Below are positions 20,840-32,256 of a DNA stretch of 64,000 nucleotides, piece after piece. Origin of the DNA: Paramarasmius palmivorus (lineage: Eukaryota; Basidiomycota; Agaricomycetes; Agaricales; Marasmiaceae). A program made the translations under genes and the position numbers. The stretch lies in assembly GCA_037176845.1 (NCBI GenBank), contig JAYKXP010000012.1:682001-746000 (forward strand), read 5' to 3'. The notes beneath the pieces are model-generated. The model made no database searches. It saw nothing but the letters and a program-made list of their open reading frames with translations, and had not been told where the DNA came from. How positions within the stretch are numbered: the stretch's first letter is position 1; the number at the start of each line of letters is the position of its first letter.

Positions 20840-22314
20840 TCATGCCCATTTCTTCACGTCTTCCTCGGTAGGACCAGCAGGATCATCCGATGCGGCCAAG
20901 TTGCACTGATGGAATGCACGAACTTGATCCTTGGTGAAAGCACCAACAACCGAATGAAGGACACCACGGTTGTGGAACAGGACAAGGTCCTTTTCCTGCC
21001 TATGAGAGGAGTCAGTAAAGAATGCGCAATCTATAGTCAAGATACTCACCAATCGTGAGGGTAGACGAGCTGATGATAGTGAATTGCGTCAGGATAGCTC
21101 CACTATACTGTGAACACTATCGCTCACCTTGGGCGCTATAGCGGGTCTTTGTATTTTATAGAGTATGTCCCTCACTTCCTTAAGGTCGGTAATGTGGCCA
21201 CCATCCGGATACAAAGCACCTTCAGTCTTGCTTCCAGCTGGAAGAGGATCGACGAGAAGCTCGGCGGCTCCGCAAGGATGGACCTGGACATGAAGGTTGC
21301 CGGTGACGGGGTTCTTCCATACCTAGCGACGCGAGAGCTCAACGTTACAAACATGAGGTGAAAGATCACTAATACTCACCACCGGAAGGACCTTGCGTCT
21401 ACCTTCCTCCCAAGGAGGTAATTCTTCAAGCGGCAACTCCAAGCCTTCCGACTCAATACCGAGCCCGGTAGGCATAGCCCGAGCAGGCGCCATCCATACA
21501 TACGGATGCGGTGCGTACTTGACCTTGGTCCGTACAGCGAAACTCTTGAGCTCCGGAGGAAGAATATCGAACATCGTCTTTCCTGAGACGAAGGCGGTGG
21601 TACCCAAAGGCACTGGAAGCTCGTCCCCAGTGCCATCGTCGTATCGACACACCTGGTTCTGGCCAGCAGGTACCTTCAAACCGTACAAGGTAGTGACTTT
21701 GGGTGGTGAGAGGTCGTACAATGCAGCGTCAATGTGCCATCGATAGAATCGTGTGACACCTTTCGCTTCGTCTTCTTCAGAGACCCGTGTCTTGTGAAAG
21801 GTAGTATGGCTTGGGTGTTTCAACATGGCTTCGGCGAGTCCCTCGTGGTTGTAAACTGTACCATTGCCGATGAGTTGAACCTGGGGTACACGAGGAATGG
21901 TCTTCAAGTCGGGGTGCAAGATGGATTTCTTGGTGCCTTCAGTTTTGTTATTGCCATGTCCGTAGCTTTCAGATTGCGGATCAAATGCCTGATCACAGCG
22001 ATAAGAATAGCTTCTAAACTCGACGAAATAGCTGACGCACCTTGGTAAGAGCATACTGCTGCTCAGGTGTGAAGTCCACCCCACGGAACAGCAATGCATC
22101 ATGCTAGTGAAGGAATGAAGTCATGATTTCAGCGAGCTGTTCTTCAAGTGCCAAAACGGGTCCTGCGTACCTTGTACAACGCATCTTTGACTTCTTCAAA
22201 CTGCTCAGGGGTTAGGTTCCCTGGATCCACTCCCTTCACTTCTCGGCCAAAGTCCGCAAATTTCGAGGCATCGGCGGTTTCGGGAAGAGGTAGAGGCAAG
22301 AGTTGGATGGCCAT
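20840..22314 (-). CDS. Fe(II)/2-oxoglutarate dioxygenase, XanA/TauD family
   Basis: Six exons, 22314-22171, 22103-22041, 21988-21380, 21322-21128, 21069-21050 (only 20 nt) and 20999-20840, are all GT-AG and in phase, giving 396 residues. The metal triad is visible as His154-x-Asp156 in RWHIDAALYDL, with a distal His near 359 (FHNRGVLHSV). An Arg in QVRAFHQCNLA is placed to bind 2-oxoglutarate. The segment around PPKVTTLYGLKVP and GTTAFVSGKTMF resembles the fungal xanthine/2-oxoglutarate dioxygenase XanA, which hydroxylates xanthine to uric acid in species that use it for purine catabolism. Length and His/Asp positions also fit that family. A taurine or sulfonate dioxygenase role remains possible. 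A TATAAATA box lies 50 bp upstream (22371-22364). Confidence 0.85.
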
Positions 22315-22735
22315 TGTAGTGGTTTTCAGGAAAGCGAAGAGGAGTAAGGCATGCTGTTCACTGTATTTATATGGAGCTGGTCTAGGTTTGACATTACGCC
22401 TCGCAGCATGTGGTCACGGGTGATAAGAAAATCTGTCGGCGTGCCGCGCTCGCGTCGGAACCTTCAACCTATCTTCAACACAAAATGACCTTCACGAGCC
22501 ATCCAAGACGTCGTCTGAATGTACTTAGTGGAAACTTGGGTCTTCGATTCTGGAATTTCAATTTCGCTCACAACTGGCCGTCAACACTTGCAATTGAACA
22601 CTTGCATTTCAAACGTCTCTTATCTAGCAGCCTGTTTGGATAAGTACTAATGGATTTGATTTCTGTCAAGTATTTGCCCGAGCAATCAAATATTCCTCCC
22701 GATTCCGTCAACTTCAAGTTGTAGACCTTGTGCAA
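22315..22735. promoter_or_regulatory. Promoter of dioxygenase gene
   Basis: These 420 bp contain TATAAATA (minus strand, 22371-22364), 50 bp before the dioxygenase ATG, and the 3' region of the F-box gene to the right. No other feature was seen. Confidence 0.55.
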
Positions 22736-25398
22736 TCAATCTGAAATCTCGACATACTCAGGCTCCTTACTCTCGGCCTCGCCATCCGAATCATCTAGGA
22801 CTTCCATCACTTCTGGTTCTGGCTTTGGCCCCGGAATACGAATGGCGAAAGGCGGCTGGTCCATCGAAGCATCCAAGTGCAACTGATAACCTTCCTTCGT
22901 TTGGTTAACCAATCCCGGGTGCCTTGTGATTCCACAATCAGTACTTTGGCAAAGAACGCCGCAAAGAAACGGAGGGGCACACCTTGACCTTAGGTGCTGA
23001 GTCAAATCACGTCGACTGACCCTTGTTCTACAGTGCACGCAGACAAAGTCATCATATTCCCGATCACTATCGAATGGATGCGATTGCTCCTTGTCCAACA
23101 CTATGCTTTTCGCCTTACTCGTATCCTCGAGACTGAGAATCCTCCAGTCCACCAAACCTTGGTCAAGTCTCAGGTGTTTCAATTCGTGTATGACCTCGAG
23201 CAATATATCATGAGCTTTATATCCCATCGTTTTCAACATGACTTACCGCCTTCCTCCATGGGAATACCGCCCTTCCGTCTCTCTTGTTCCAACAAGAAGG
23301 ACATTCCAACCAAGGCGCAAGGCTATCGATGTCCTCCGAAGTGGCCGTTCGATAGTCCACTCCACATACTCTCAAAATTCTACTTGCCACTTGCTCGGTC
23401 TCGACAGAGTACCTCACCTGATCCCCGTCCATATTCCAAGGCAAAGAATTGAGCATCCTAAACATCAAACCTTCGTCGTCGTCCCAGTTCCGCGATCCAA
23501 TTCCTGACTCTGTCAAACACGAATGGGCCAAAACTCGAGGATAAGAAATAGGTTCGTCGCAGCCGTTGCATTCGAAGAACGTTTTCGCAAGTAACAGTCG
23601 ATCCATACTCATGTCATCCTCTACCGATGGCGGTAATAGCGAAAGAAGGACCATTTTCTTCGATTCTTGCCATTCTTTGCAGAGCTGAGTAAGTTCTTCC
23701 TTGACTTCCGTGAACAATTCTTCCGGATTTGAAATGGAGGCGTCGTGATTGAAGACAATAGCATGGACTTTGGGCATCATGCAGACATCGACAGTACGAG
23801 GAAGAATTGCTGCCTCGCGTGGTTCCAGGGTCAAGGCATACTCTTTTAGAGCATTGAGAACGATTTCCAAACGTGCTTTGAACATGGACCTTCGTTTCTG
23901 AGCCTGAAGTTCAACCCTTTTGCACTCAAGAATTTCACGAAGGTTGGGCAACATTGCATTCCAGGCTGGAGAAATCAAGGTAAGTTGCGGTAACAGTCAA
24001 AATTCGCGTTGCACAAGCCTTTCTCTGTAAGTGGTTTCAGCGTTTTTACTTGGCGATGCTCCGAGACAATCGTGGGTTCGCGTCTGTTTATATATGCTAT
24101 TTCTTCTGAGTACCCGAGATCAGAAAGTCGCTTGCAAATTCTACGAGCATCGTTAATGGTTTGGGTCGGAAATGAAATGTGAGATGACTCACTCCTCTTT
24201 TCTTGTTTGGAGGAATCGCTCTTTCTCTTCTTCCTCCCGTTTGTCAAATCGAGATCTCCACCTACGAAAGGTGTCGGAGATCTACCAGTCCATGTGCTCA
24301 GCATAATGAATAGTTCGAAAATATTACTAGAAGTCCCACCTTTCGCTCCTCTTCCAGCATCTTCCTTCTCTTCTCAATATACTCCAGCACCTGGGACTGA
24401 TCAGTGAAAGCAGCGACCTCCGTTGTTACCAGCTTTAGATCTCTGGTGTCGTATACAAGATCATCTGGATTAACGAAGATCGCTGGGGTCGGATTGGGGC
24501 TGGCCACGAACACGCCATCTACGATGCAGTTTCGATTGTAATCAGTATCATTATTCACTGCGGAAGTCACCCACTTTGCTGGACAACCGGATATTGCGGG
24601 GTTAGAGGCACGAGCTCAGGACCGTCGTGGCGAACACAGGCCGCAGGATTTAGTCCATTGCCAGGGGTTGGTAAATAAGTAGGCATAATAGGAATCATGT
24701 ACGCCTGCATTGGTGGCAAACGCGGCAGTTGAATCGAACGCGTTTTCACAGCCAATTGATAACTGCCGCGACTTTTCGTCAATAAATGCGAACAACACAT
24801 TGCTACTCACATACCCGCTAGGAACCAAACAATCCCGACACAAACGCGTCTTGAACAGCCATAGAATGTGCTTATCATCGACATCATTCTTCAAGCATCG
24901 CTGTGACCGGTTTTCATGTCAATACATGCTGTCACGATCGGTTGAACGATCTTACATGACAGTGGGTAGAAAATGCCAAATTGATGAGCTGAGGCTCACT
25001 CAAACCGTATTTCTCGAATTCTTTCCAAGGGAATCCAGCGGTATCATTACGGGATAATACTTGTTTCCAGACTGAAATTGATTTCTTCGACATCAACATG
25101 TTTCGCAGTGTTTTGCTAATTCGTGATAGATGAAGTATGTCAATTTCGCCGATATGACCGAAAATCTATATCAAGACACGATCACAATGGAGATTTGCTG
25201 AACATGAGGGTCTGAACTGACCTCGTACACGATGTCGAGTGGCATTTCGACCAAGGCGCGCAGTTTGCCCTTCCCGCTTGGAACCACTAACCCAGATCCT
25301 CTGCCAGTCTCCGCATTATGTGGCCTATTAAGTGTGGAAGTCTGTCTCGCCTTCTTCCTCTTTGAGCCGATTTGGGACGGTCCTGCAGAGGATCTCAT
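22736..25398 (-). CDS. F-box protein with Cys-rich and long coiled-coil regions, apparent frameshift
   Basis: The gene starts at the ATG at 25398 and ends with YVEISD at 22736, with about ten exons. A basic N-terminus leads to an F-box (LVEMPLDIVYE, then IFGHIGEI and DILHLSR). A zinc-binding-like block follows (STHCHRCLKNDV...RLCRDCLV), then a charged coiled coil (YIEKRRKMLEEERK and a KREEEEKER stretch), an LTEK-WNAMLP segment and a long helical region. A C-terminal CVHC...HLRH finger ends the protein. This order is typical of a large agaricomycete F-box family, presumed SCF adaptors. Exon 2 (25166-24956) is 211 nt, one base too long: an extra A at about 25140 shifts the frame inside the F-box. 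The intron ending near 23969 seems to use a GC donor (AAAG|GCTTGT). The exact splicing between 24580 and 24830 is uncertain. Confidence 0.7.
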
Positions 25399-26728
25399 GT
25401 AAGAAGGAGGGATTCGATGGTTGTGGTGGTGGTTGTAGAGAAACCAAGAAATAGGGGTGAGTGGGCGCTTATGTCAAACTCATGGGTCAGGGGATCACGG
25501 GATCACATTACAGTCGGCGCCGGGCGGCCCGGCAACAGACTTTCTAGCGCCTACCACTTATGTACCACTTGGCTGGTCAACGCGATCTGCACCGTCAAAT
25601 GAACCGTATCGTGCTAGGAAGATCTGGTCAGCCACTACTGCTCTACTCCAATATGCGATTTGGTCCGGCTACGGTTTAAAGGACTTAGAATTGAGCACGG
25701 GGCTACATACCGCACACGGGAGTTTCTTCGCGGCCTTCTCTTCAAGCGAACTTCGCTGCGAAGTGCACAGGACTACATACGGTGTTGAGCGCAGATAATG
25801 TCCCGAAACGATTTCTTGGATCTCCGCAGTACATCTTTGACACCACTCTACGCAAGTACCTCTTGCGTTACTTAGGCAAGACTGATGTCATGGCCTACTT
25901 CAGCGATAGCTAGAAGCGGGAAGCTCGGATGTCCGCCTCATTCACAGAACAGCTTCAACATTACAGCTTAGTTCATATGGTGTTTGTCAACGTGGTTACT
26001 TGGTCTAGTTGTTTCCTCAGGACGCGAGTCTATCTGTCATCTGGAATGTTCGTGCAAATCGGCCATCTTCCGACCCGTTCTGACAGAACCGTATCAATTT
26101 TGTTGTATACCGGGTCACCGAGGGCCAATTATCTTGGTTTCGTATGGGTTGAGACACCCAGAGGCACTGCAGGCTCAGCGATCGATAAAAGAGGTTTGTT
26201 CCGCATATTTATACTGGTTACAGCATTGAAAAGATTGATTCATGAGCGGACAACGTGCCCAACCTGCACATACACTCCCCGATACGTTGTCTATCATGTC
26301 GGACAATAAGATCAGCGAGATTTCCGTACCGTGTGTAACATCGATAAAAATTTTTTCGTGATACCCAGTGCCCCGCGGCCCTGGGCACCTTTTTTTATTC
26401 TTATAGGCGAAATGAGAATGCTCAGGTGAACTTGGAAAGGAACAAGGACCAATATGGTCACTTTGGAGCAAGGATATTGACGTAACCTATTAACTAAAGC
26501 ACTGAGCATTATAAGGCTCTATCTGGGCTCTGTATGTTTCTTTTCCTTTGTCTTTCAAAGGAGGTCGACACCGCTCACCCGCGCGGCCACCACGAGGACT
26601 CTGTTTCCTCGATTCGGCACTAGTTCTGAACAAAAATCCCGGACCCGGATAGACGCCATAAATACTTTTATATTCTTCGCGCACTTGAAGACACCGATAC
26701 CATTCCTTCATTCCTATAACTTTATCTT
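25399..26728. other. Divergent intergenic region
   Basis: This ~1.3 kb stretch lies between two divergent genes. The left part is the F-box promoter side, with a TGGTTGTGGTGGTGG purine/GT run near 25420. A hairpin followed by eight T lies at 26364-26397. Open frames here have no recognisable content. Confidence 0.4.
26364..26397 (+). repeat. GC-rich hairpin followed by T-tract
   Basis: GTGCCC (26368-26373) pairs with GGGCAC (26383-26388), and alternatively CCCAG (26364-26368) pairs with CTGGG (26381-26385). A run of eight T follows. It looks like a Pol III-style end or a terminator-like hairpin, but no A/B box was found upstream. Confidence 0.5.
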
Positions 26729-29695
26729 ATGTCCACGACCTCAACGACACCACCACCAACCTATACATCGGAGGAGAACCAGGAGAAGAAGGAGAATGCA
26801 GAGAAAAGTAGAGAGGGCGAGGGAGAAGCACTCAACGACGGCGGTAGTAGCCCCAAACATTCAGGCGGTGACCGTGAAAACGGAGACAAAAATTCCTCCA
26901 GATCACTTGAACGAAGCCGATCGCACCGTCACCGTCATCGACATGCAGAAAGTCCTGAAGCTGGTCCCAGTACGCCACGACGTTCAAGTGGCAGTGACGA
27001 GGTAGTCGACGACGACAAGAAATCGACGAAATCTCATCACAGCCGTCGACACCACAATCATCACGACTCCAGGAGTGAAGAACGAGGCAAGACTGAAGCC
27101 AGCTCATTGAGGAACGCCCACGGCCATAACGACGGGGACACCAAATCCACCAAGTCTCATCGTTCTCATTCCAGAAGAGAGGACCACGGCCATCGAGACA
27201 CAAGTTCATCACGAAGTACCCGTAAAGACCACGACGAGGAAACCATGTCCACCAAATCTCGGGAGAAACACCGTTCACACCATCACCACGAAGAACCGAA
27301 TACGACTACTCCCGCTCCCGCATATGACAACGACGATAACAAGTCTAGCGTGTCTACCAAAACCCCCGAGAAGTCCAAACATACTCGTGATGACAATACG
27401 CAGTCCGAGAAGCGCGAGCTTTCACCAGAAGACATCGAGCGTCTGCGACAAGACCGTGTCCGACATTCCCGTGTTGGAACAACAGAGCTGTTGAAGGAGC
27501 TAGCAAGGAATGGGGTACCGCAAGATCTAGATACAGAAGGTCTTCCGAAATTTCGAGTGATTACTGGTACCGAGGCCCGGTCAATCTTCAATGACGTTTT
27601 AAGGTATGTTCCTTGATGTTATCTAGCTCTTCTTGTGCTCATGATTCACCCAGAGAGGACGAGAGCCGTGTATATGACCAGAAACGATCTCTCTCCATAG
27701 GGAAAGAGCGACCTATCGTCTTCGCGTTCCCACATCATCCTCCGAATCCTGCACTCAAAGCAGGTCGTGGCGTTGTAGACTTCTACCTACACCACCTAAA
27801 ACGGAAAACGGGAACCAATCGCCTCAAAGGTATATTTCTCCGAGTACCGGTCTATTTCCCTTCATTAAAACATTCTCGAATAGGTGGCCGCCGCAAAACC
27901 GGTTTTCTCGATGGAGAACTTGATGAAGGTCTTATGAAGATTAAGCAATCAATCGACAATTTGGCACAGAAGCGTCTAAGCGCGAGTCCAGCCCAGAAGA
28001 GCACCGGAGAGAACCCTAGACCCGCTATCACTGCTACCCAGTCAGCGCCGGCAGCCATACCAACGACGGCAGGCGGTATGTGCTTTGCTGGCATTGTCCA
28101 AATCAACAAACTAACTACATCGCAGAGCCGTTACTTCCTCCAAAACGTCCCAGTATATCAAGCCGACATAGCAACCCTAGTGTGCTGTCGCTTCCTTACC
28201 TCGGTGCTACAAACGTCGATTTAAGAACACCATGTCAGTTCTTTCCCGCATAATGTCTCCTTCTGGCTAACACAATCGCTGTGCTGTTTAGTCCCGCTCA
28301 GAGTGACAAACCCCGATCCAGCATCTTCGTAAGTATCCTTGGCTGCTGTCACCTACCTACCACTAATTAAAAGTGACCTGTGCAGCTCGGGTTCAGGTAA
28401 TGCAGTTGTTCATCACAAGACACAGCGATTGAAGCGTTCGATGTCTAGATTCCAAACGATCGTCGCTTGTGGATACTGTCAAACCATCCGAGAAACGGTT
28501 GGGCAGAACCTTGTCAGTTGTTGAGGAAGCTGGTTCGTGTTCCGAGGTCTTCATGACTATCACTGTAACTAACCCTGTATTGGTTATTAGTAGAACCGAA
28601 GAGTGAAAAGAGGCATAGGTAACATTCAACTTACCAATCCATACAATCTTTATTAACACTTCACACTTAGGCACAACCATCACCGGAAACATGGACTCAG
28701 TGGCTCCTCGGACAGCGCGTCGACTTCGGCTTCATCCTCGTCCAGCAAGGAGAGGCGGAAGAAGGAAGAGATTTTGATTGTTCTCATGGATTCCGACAAT
28801 GAGGTGGACCGAAGCAAAGACAGGAAACGGAACGACAAGTATGACCTTTCCCATTTCCGAAGACAGCTCTGTCACTGACAATTATTTCTTGATCCTTATC
28901 AGGCTCAAGAGAAGCAATTCCGCGCGGACACCTCGTAGAATGGCATCCACACGAAACTCCCCTTGGGATGGACCGGTCGCTACATCCCATGGTGAGGTGC
29001 ACCGGTATGTTCCTGGCGCAAGCAACTATTACGCCAGGCCTTCAGTATACTACGCCGAGGACTCGGATGAAACCGAGTCTGATGACGACGACGATGAGGA
29101 TGCCTCCCCGATTTCGATGAAGACCGCTCTAAAGGCCCTCGGGTATTACAACTCAAACTCCACACCACATCTCCCAGCTACTCAACATCAGCTTCCCACA
29201 CCAGCTCTTCCGCAACCCATGCTCCCCTCGATATCGTCACCTTATCGTCCAGTGACACAACCACAGATATACGATTCGCCACATATCTATTCCAACTCTA
29301 CACCTAACCTACCTCTACCCCAAGTCCCCGGTGTCGCATCTTCCTACGTCACACCGTGGGTATCATCAGTCGCTGGAACCCCTTTAGTACACCCAGCAGG
29401 AAGTCTACCTGCGATGGACCACCCAGCAGCATCGTTATACAGCAGTCCCTATATTAAGCCTGCGCAAGCTCCGTATCCCTATTCGAATTCAGCATCAGGA
29501 ACACCCAACAGCAAACGGGAGCTGCCACTACAGATTTACGCTTCTCCGGCTGGCACGGGTGCAGGTGCAGGTGCTACTCCCAGGACGAGCGCTAGCCCAT
29601 ATGCAAGTGGAACCGGTGGCGGACACATTCCGCTACCTGCCATAGCGATTTACAGCCCGTATGTGAGGCCGGCGGAAGCTTCTGGGATGTTTTGA
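26729..29695 (+). CDS. 823-residue Ser/His/Pro-rich disordered protein
   Basis: Ten exons: 26729-27603, 27654-27829, 27884-28075, 28126-28233, 28292-28328, 28386-28396 (11 nt), 28449-28532, 28591-28618 (28 nt), 28671-28838 and 28903-29695. All are GT-AG, with summed phase giving 824 codons including the stop. The first ~210 residues are rich in Ser, Arg, His, Lys and Asp, with repeated STKSH blocks. A more ordered part follows (residues about 225-380: ELSPEDIERLRQDRVRHSRV, GTEARSIFNDVLREDE, KERPIVFAFPHHP). Acidic EDSDETESDDDDDED and Pro/Tyr/Ser-rich sequence make up the C-terminal third. I do not recognise the family. The RS/SH-like region suggests RNA-binding or condensate behaviour, but that is speculation. 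Confidence 0.8.
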
Positions 29696-30511
29696 TCGTC
29701 ACATTTCTATTTTTTGGGTTTTTGATTGATTGGTCATTGGTGGATTTATTCTTGTTGGGTCGATTTGTTAAATTATACTATTTGTTCATGGGAGGTTGAG
29801 GCGAATGCTCGCTATTCGTTTCTTGTCCATCTATCTCTTTGTTGGGTCCATGTCTATCTGTCATTTGCTATCCCATTCGCTTTGCTACTCCAATCTCCCT
29901 TGGACTATGAAAGTACCAAGCACACACGCAGTAATCTGTATCCTTCGAGTAATCCAGTGTACATAGTAGCCTCGGACAGTAGGTTCTTAGAATAATCAGT
30001 CTGTACCAATACATGCAGTTTCATGGCCAATAGCGAGCTGGGGCCTCGAGGGAAGTGGTATGAGATGATGTGGCGGCAGACGGCGGCCAGCCAGGAACCC
30101 CATGTGCCTCTTTCATTGAACATGTCAAAGGCTTCTGATACTAAGGCCCCGCATCAATAGAGTGGAGTTGTCCTTGGCATAGGAACATGTGTCGCAAATC
30201 GCACGCAAACCGAACAGCCAGAAAACAAACCCTTTGATATCGTGTTTGACCTAGGTGTTGTCTTATTAAGTGTACCGTGAAAATATCCAAAAACCAACTC
30301 GTGTGCATTAATGAGATGTGAGGGTATTGGGGGTGGAACAGGAACAGGAACAGATGAGCAATATACCGCTTTGCACAAAATGGGTATCGAATAAGGAGCG
30401 TACGTGAGGTAGTACTTGTCAAGTGAGAGAAACAGTAACTCCGAAAGCCAGGACCATAACAGTAACGACGCGATGCAACTTGAGAAGAAAAGTCCAATAA
30501 TATTTTGGGCG
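29696..30511. other. Convergent intergenic spacer
   Basis: About 800 bp lie between two convergent genes. It contains 3' UTR-like AT-rich sequence from about 29700 and open frames without coding character. No repeat or RNA gene was seen. Confidence 0.45.
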
Positions 30512-31741
30512 TTTAGATCTAGGGGCAAAAATTGAGGGTGTGGATAGCCAATAAAGGTGTTTCGGACGCACCAAACTGAGTTCTAGAGTCCACACACGCC
30601 TTGCCCAAAGTTTTATGGTCTTGCTTGGCTGATCCTCCGTTGGAGGCAGTTCGACTTCAAGCCCGTCCCACCAACATTTTCGCTGTTCGCAACAAGCGTC
30701 AGACACGTGCCAGAACGAATAGAGATCAGATTTCGTACTGCAGGCTTCCTCCAGAACAGTAACAGCTTCTGCGCCGTAGCCATTTGCTGTTGGTCGACCT
30801 CAACCGGCTTTTCCGGATCGTTGGGGTGATGTATGATCCCAGTCTTCAACAGTACAAGTGCTATCGAAGAGATACAGCATCTCGAAGGCTCTAACGCTCG
30901 GAAACCCCATTCGTCTTCTCTGTCAAACCCACTATAGGGAGTGTCAGGCATGCCAGGAAGCGCCGGAACATGAGGAAAACGCACCTCATGCAAAGCATGT
31001 CAATCAAGTGCTGTTCAGCGATATTATTTTCCTTGTTCACATTTCTTTGCAATGCCGTGAATATATTCCTCTTGTTGATCAGGTACTCCCCACACCGCCT
31101 CTTAATTGCCATCAATGGGTCGCTGGCCAATCCGTTCTGGTCGACACCTGCCGATCCATCCTTGGGTGGAATGCTGAAGTATTCTAGCTCTTCACGAAGC
31201 ACAATGATAGCCTGCTTCGAATAAAGAGGATTTTGGGAAGTATTTGGTCCACCGAATTCTGATGAACCACCAGGGGAAGGCAACTCTTGAAGATGTTGCT
31301 GAGCAGCGAACAGGCTGGGGGTCGTGCCGTCTGGGGAGCCATAAAACGAGTCTGACGCTTTTCGAAAGAAGTTAAGGACGTATTGGAAGCATTCTGGGTC
31401 AAACTAGACGGTAAAAGCGTCAGAAAATCCACTGAGAAAACGCTTGTGGTCGTTATTCCACGCGTTGACAAAGCATGAACACTCACATCTACAGCGTACA
31501 CCTCGTCTTCCTCTTCTCCTTCTCCACCTTCAGACAGTGCCATGCTCTGTCTACTGAGTACCAGCCCATTCGGGAATAAGCAAAGTAGGACGGATTCCGG
31601 GAGGTTCATAATTGTTTCTCGATCGACTTCATATCGCCTGCCACGAAGGTCGAGGAGGAGCCTTGTGAGTAATTGGGGCTGGTGAATGGCCTGAGTTGGT
31701 GTCTGAGAGACTTGTGTAATAGGCGAGTTAGCAGTCGCCAT
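30512..31741 (-). CDS. WHI2-like BTB/POZ growth regulator
   Basis: The start is the ATG at 31741. Exon 1 (31741-31487) and exon 2 (from 31403) are joined in phase 0; short introns follow, and the last exon supplies only ATC TAA, so the protein ends ELSLI. A Potassium-channel-T1-type BTB domain begins at LLLDLRGRRYEVDRETIM (about residue 28), continues through NLPESVLLCLFPNG and resumes after an acidic insert with FDPECFQYVLNFFRK. A C-terminal region with LWARRVWTLELSL follows. This split BTB layout and the LPESLL-FPNG signature match fungal Whi2-type proteins. In yeast these act with Psr phosphatases in the stress response, TORC1 restraint and cell-cycle exit. The role here is inferred from family. 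Confidence 0.75.
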
Positions 31742-32256
31742 CGTGTAACGAGAGGGAGACGACGAAGAAGGAGAACAAAAGGGTCGCGGGCAAGTCGCGG
31801 GCAGGTGTTACGCCTGTCGGTCCATGTTTGGCTGCAATGCTTACTTGTTACATCTTTCCATGCCGACCTACTCACCAGCGTCAAAGCTCACTCGAGCTCG
31901 GCTCATCTAAGAATTTATTTCTGATTTCACCCAAAGGATGGCTCATAAGTACATGACTGATCATTACATATACGGTACTGTTGGGTGAATTGATAGAAAC
32001 AAGAATTACTGACAGGGAAAAGACATCGAGGTATCATAAAGAGCATTGCAGGAAAGTCCACATAAAGGTCCGATATCAAAATGTAAATCGTATCTCAGCG
32101 GTTCGCAGAGTAGTACAAATCTTCTGGATACGCAACTCTGTGTGACGACGAAGTAGGATAGCAGAAATGAACGGAAGGTCCGAAACTGTCCGCTATGTGA
32201 TAGTAGATCTCTTTGTCTGTGTGAAAGTGCGGCAGAAGTAAAAATCCAGAAACAAC
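31742..32256. other. Intergenic between WHI2-like gene and chitin synthase
   Basis: These ~500 bp hold the promoter of the WHI2-like gene and the 3' UTR of chitin synthase. There is nothing distinctive except CGCGGGCAAGT and CGCGGGCAGGT near-repeats at about 31785-31806. Confidence 0.45.
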
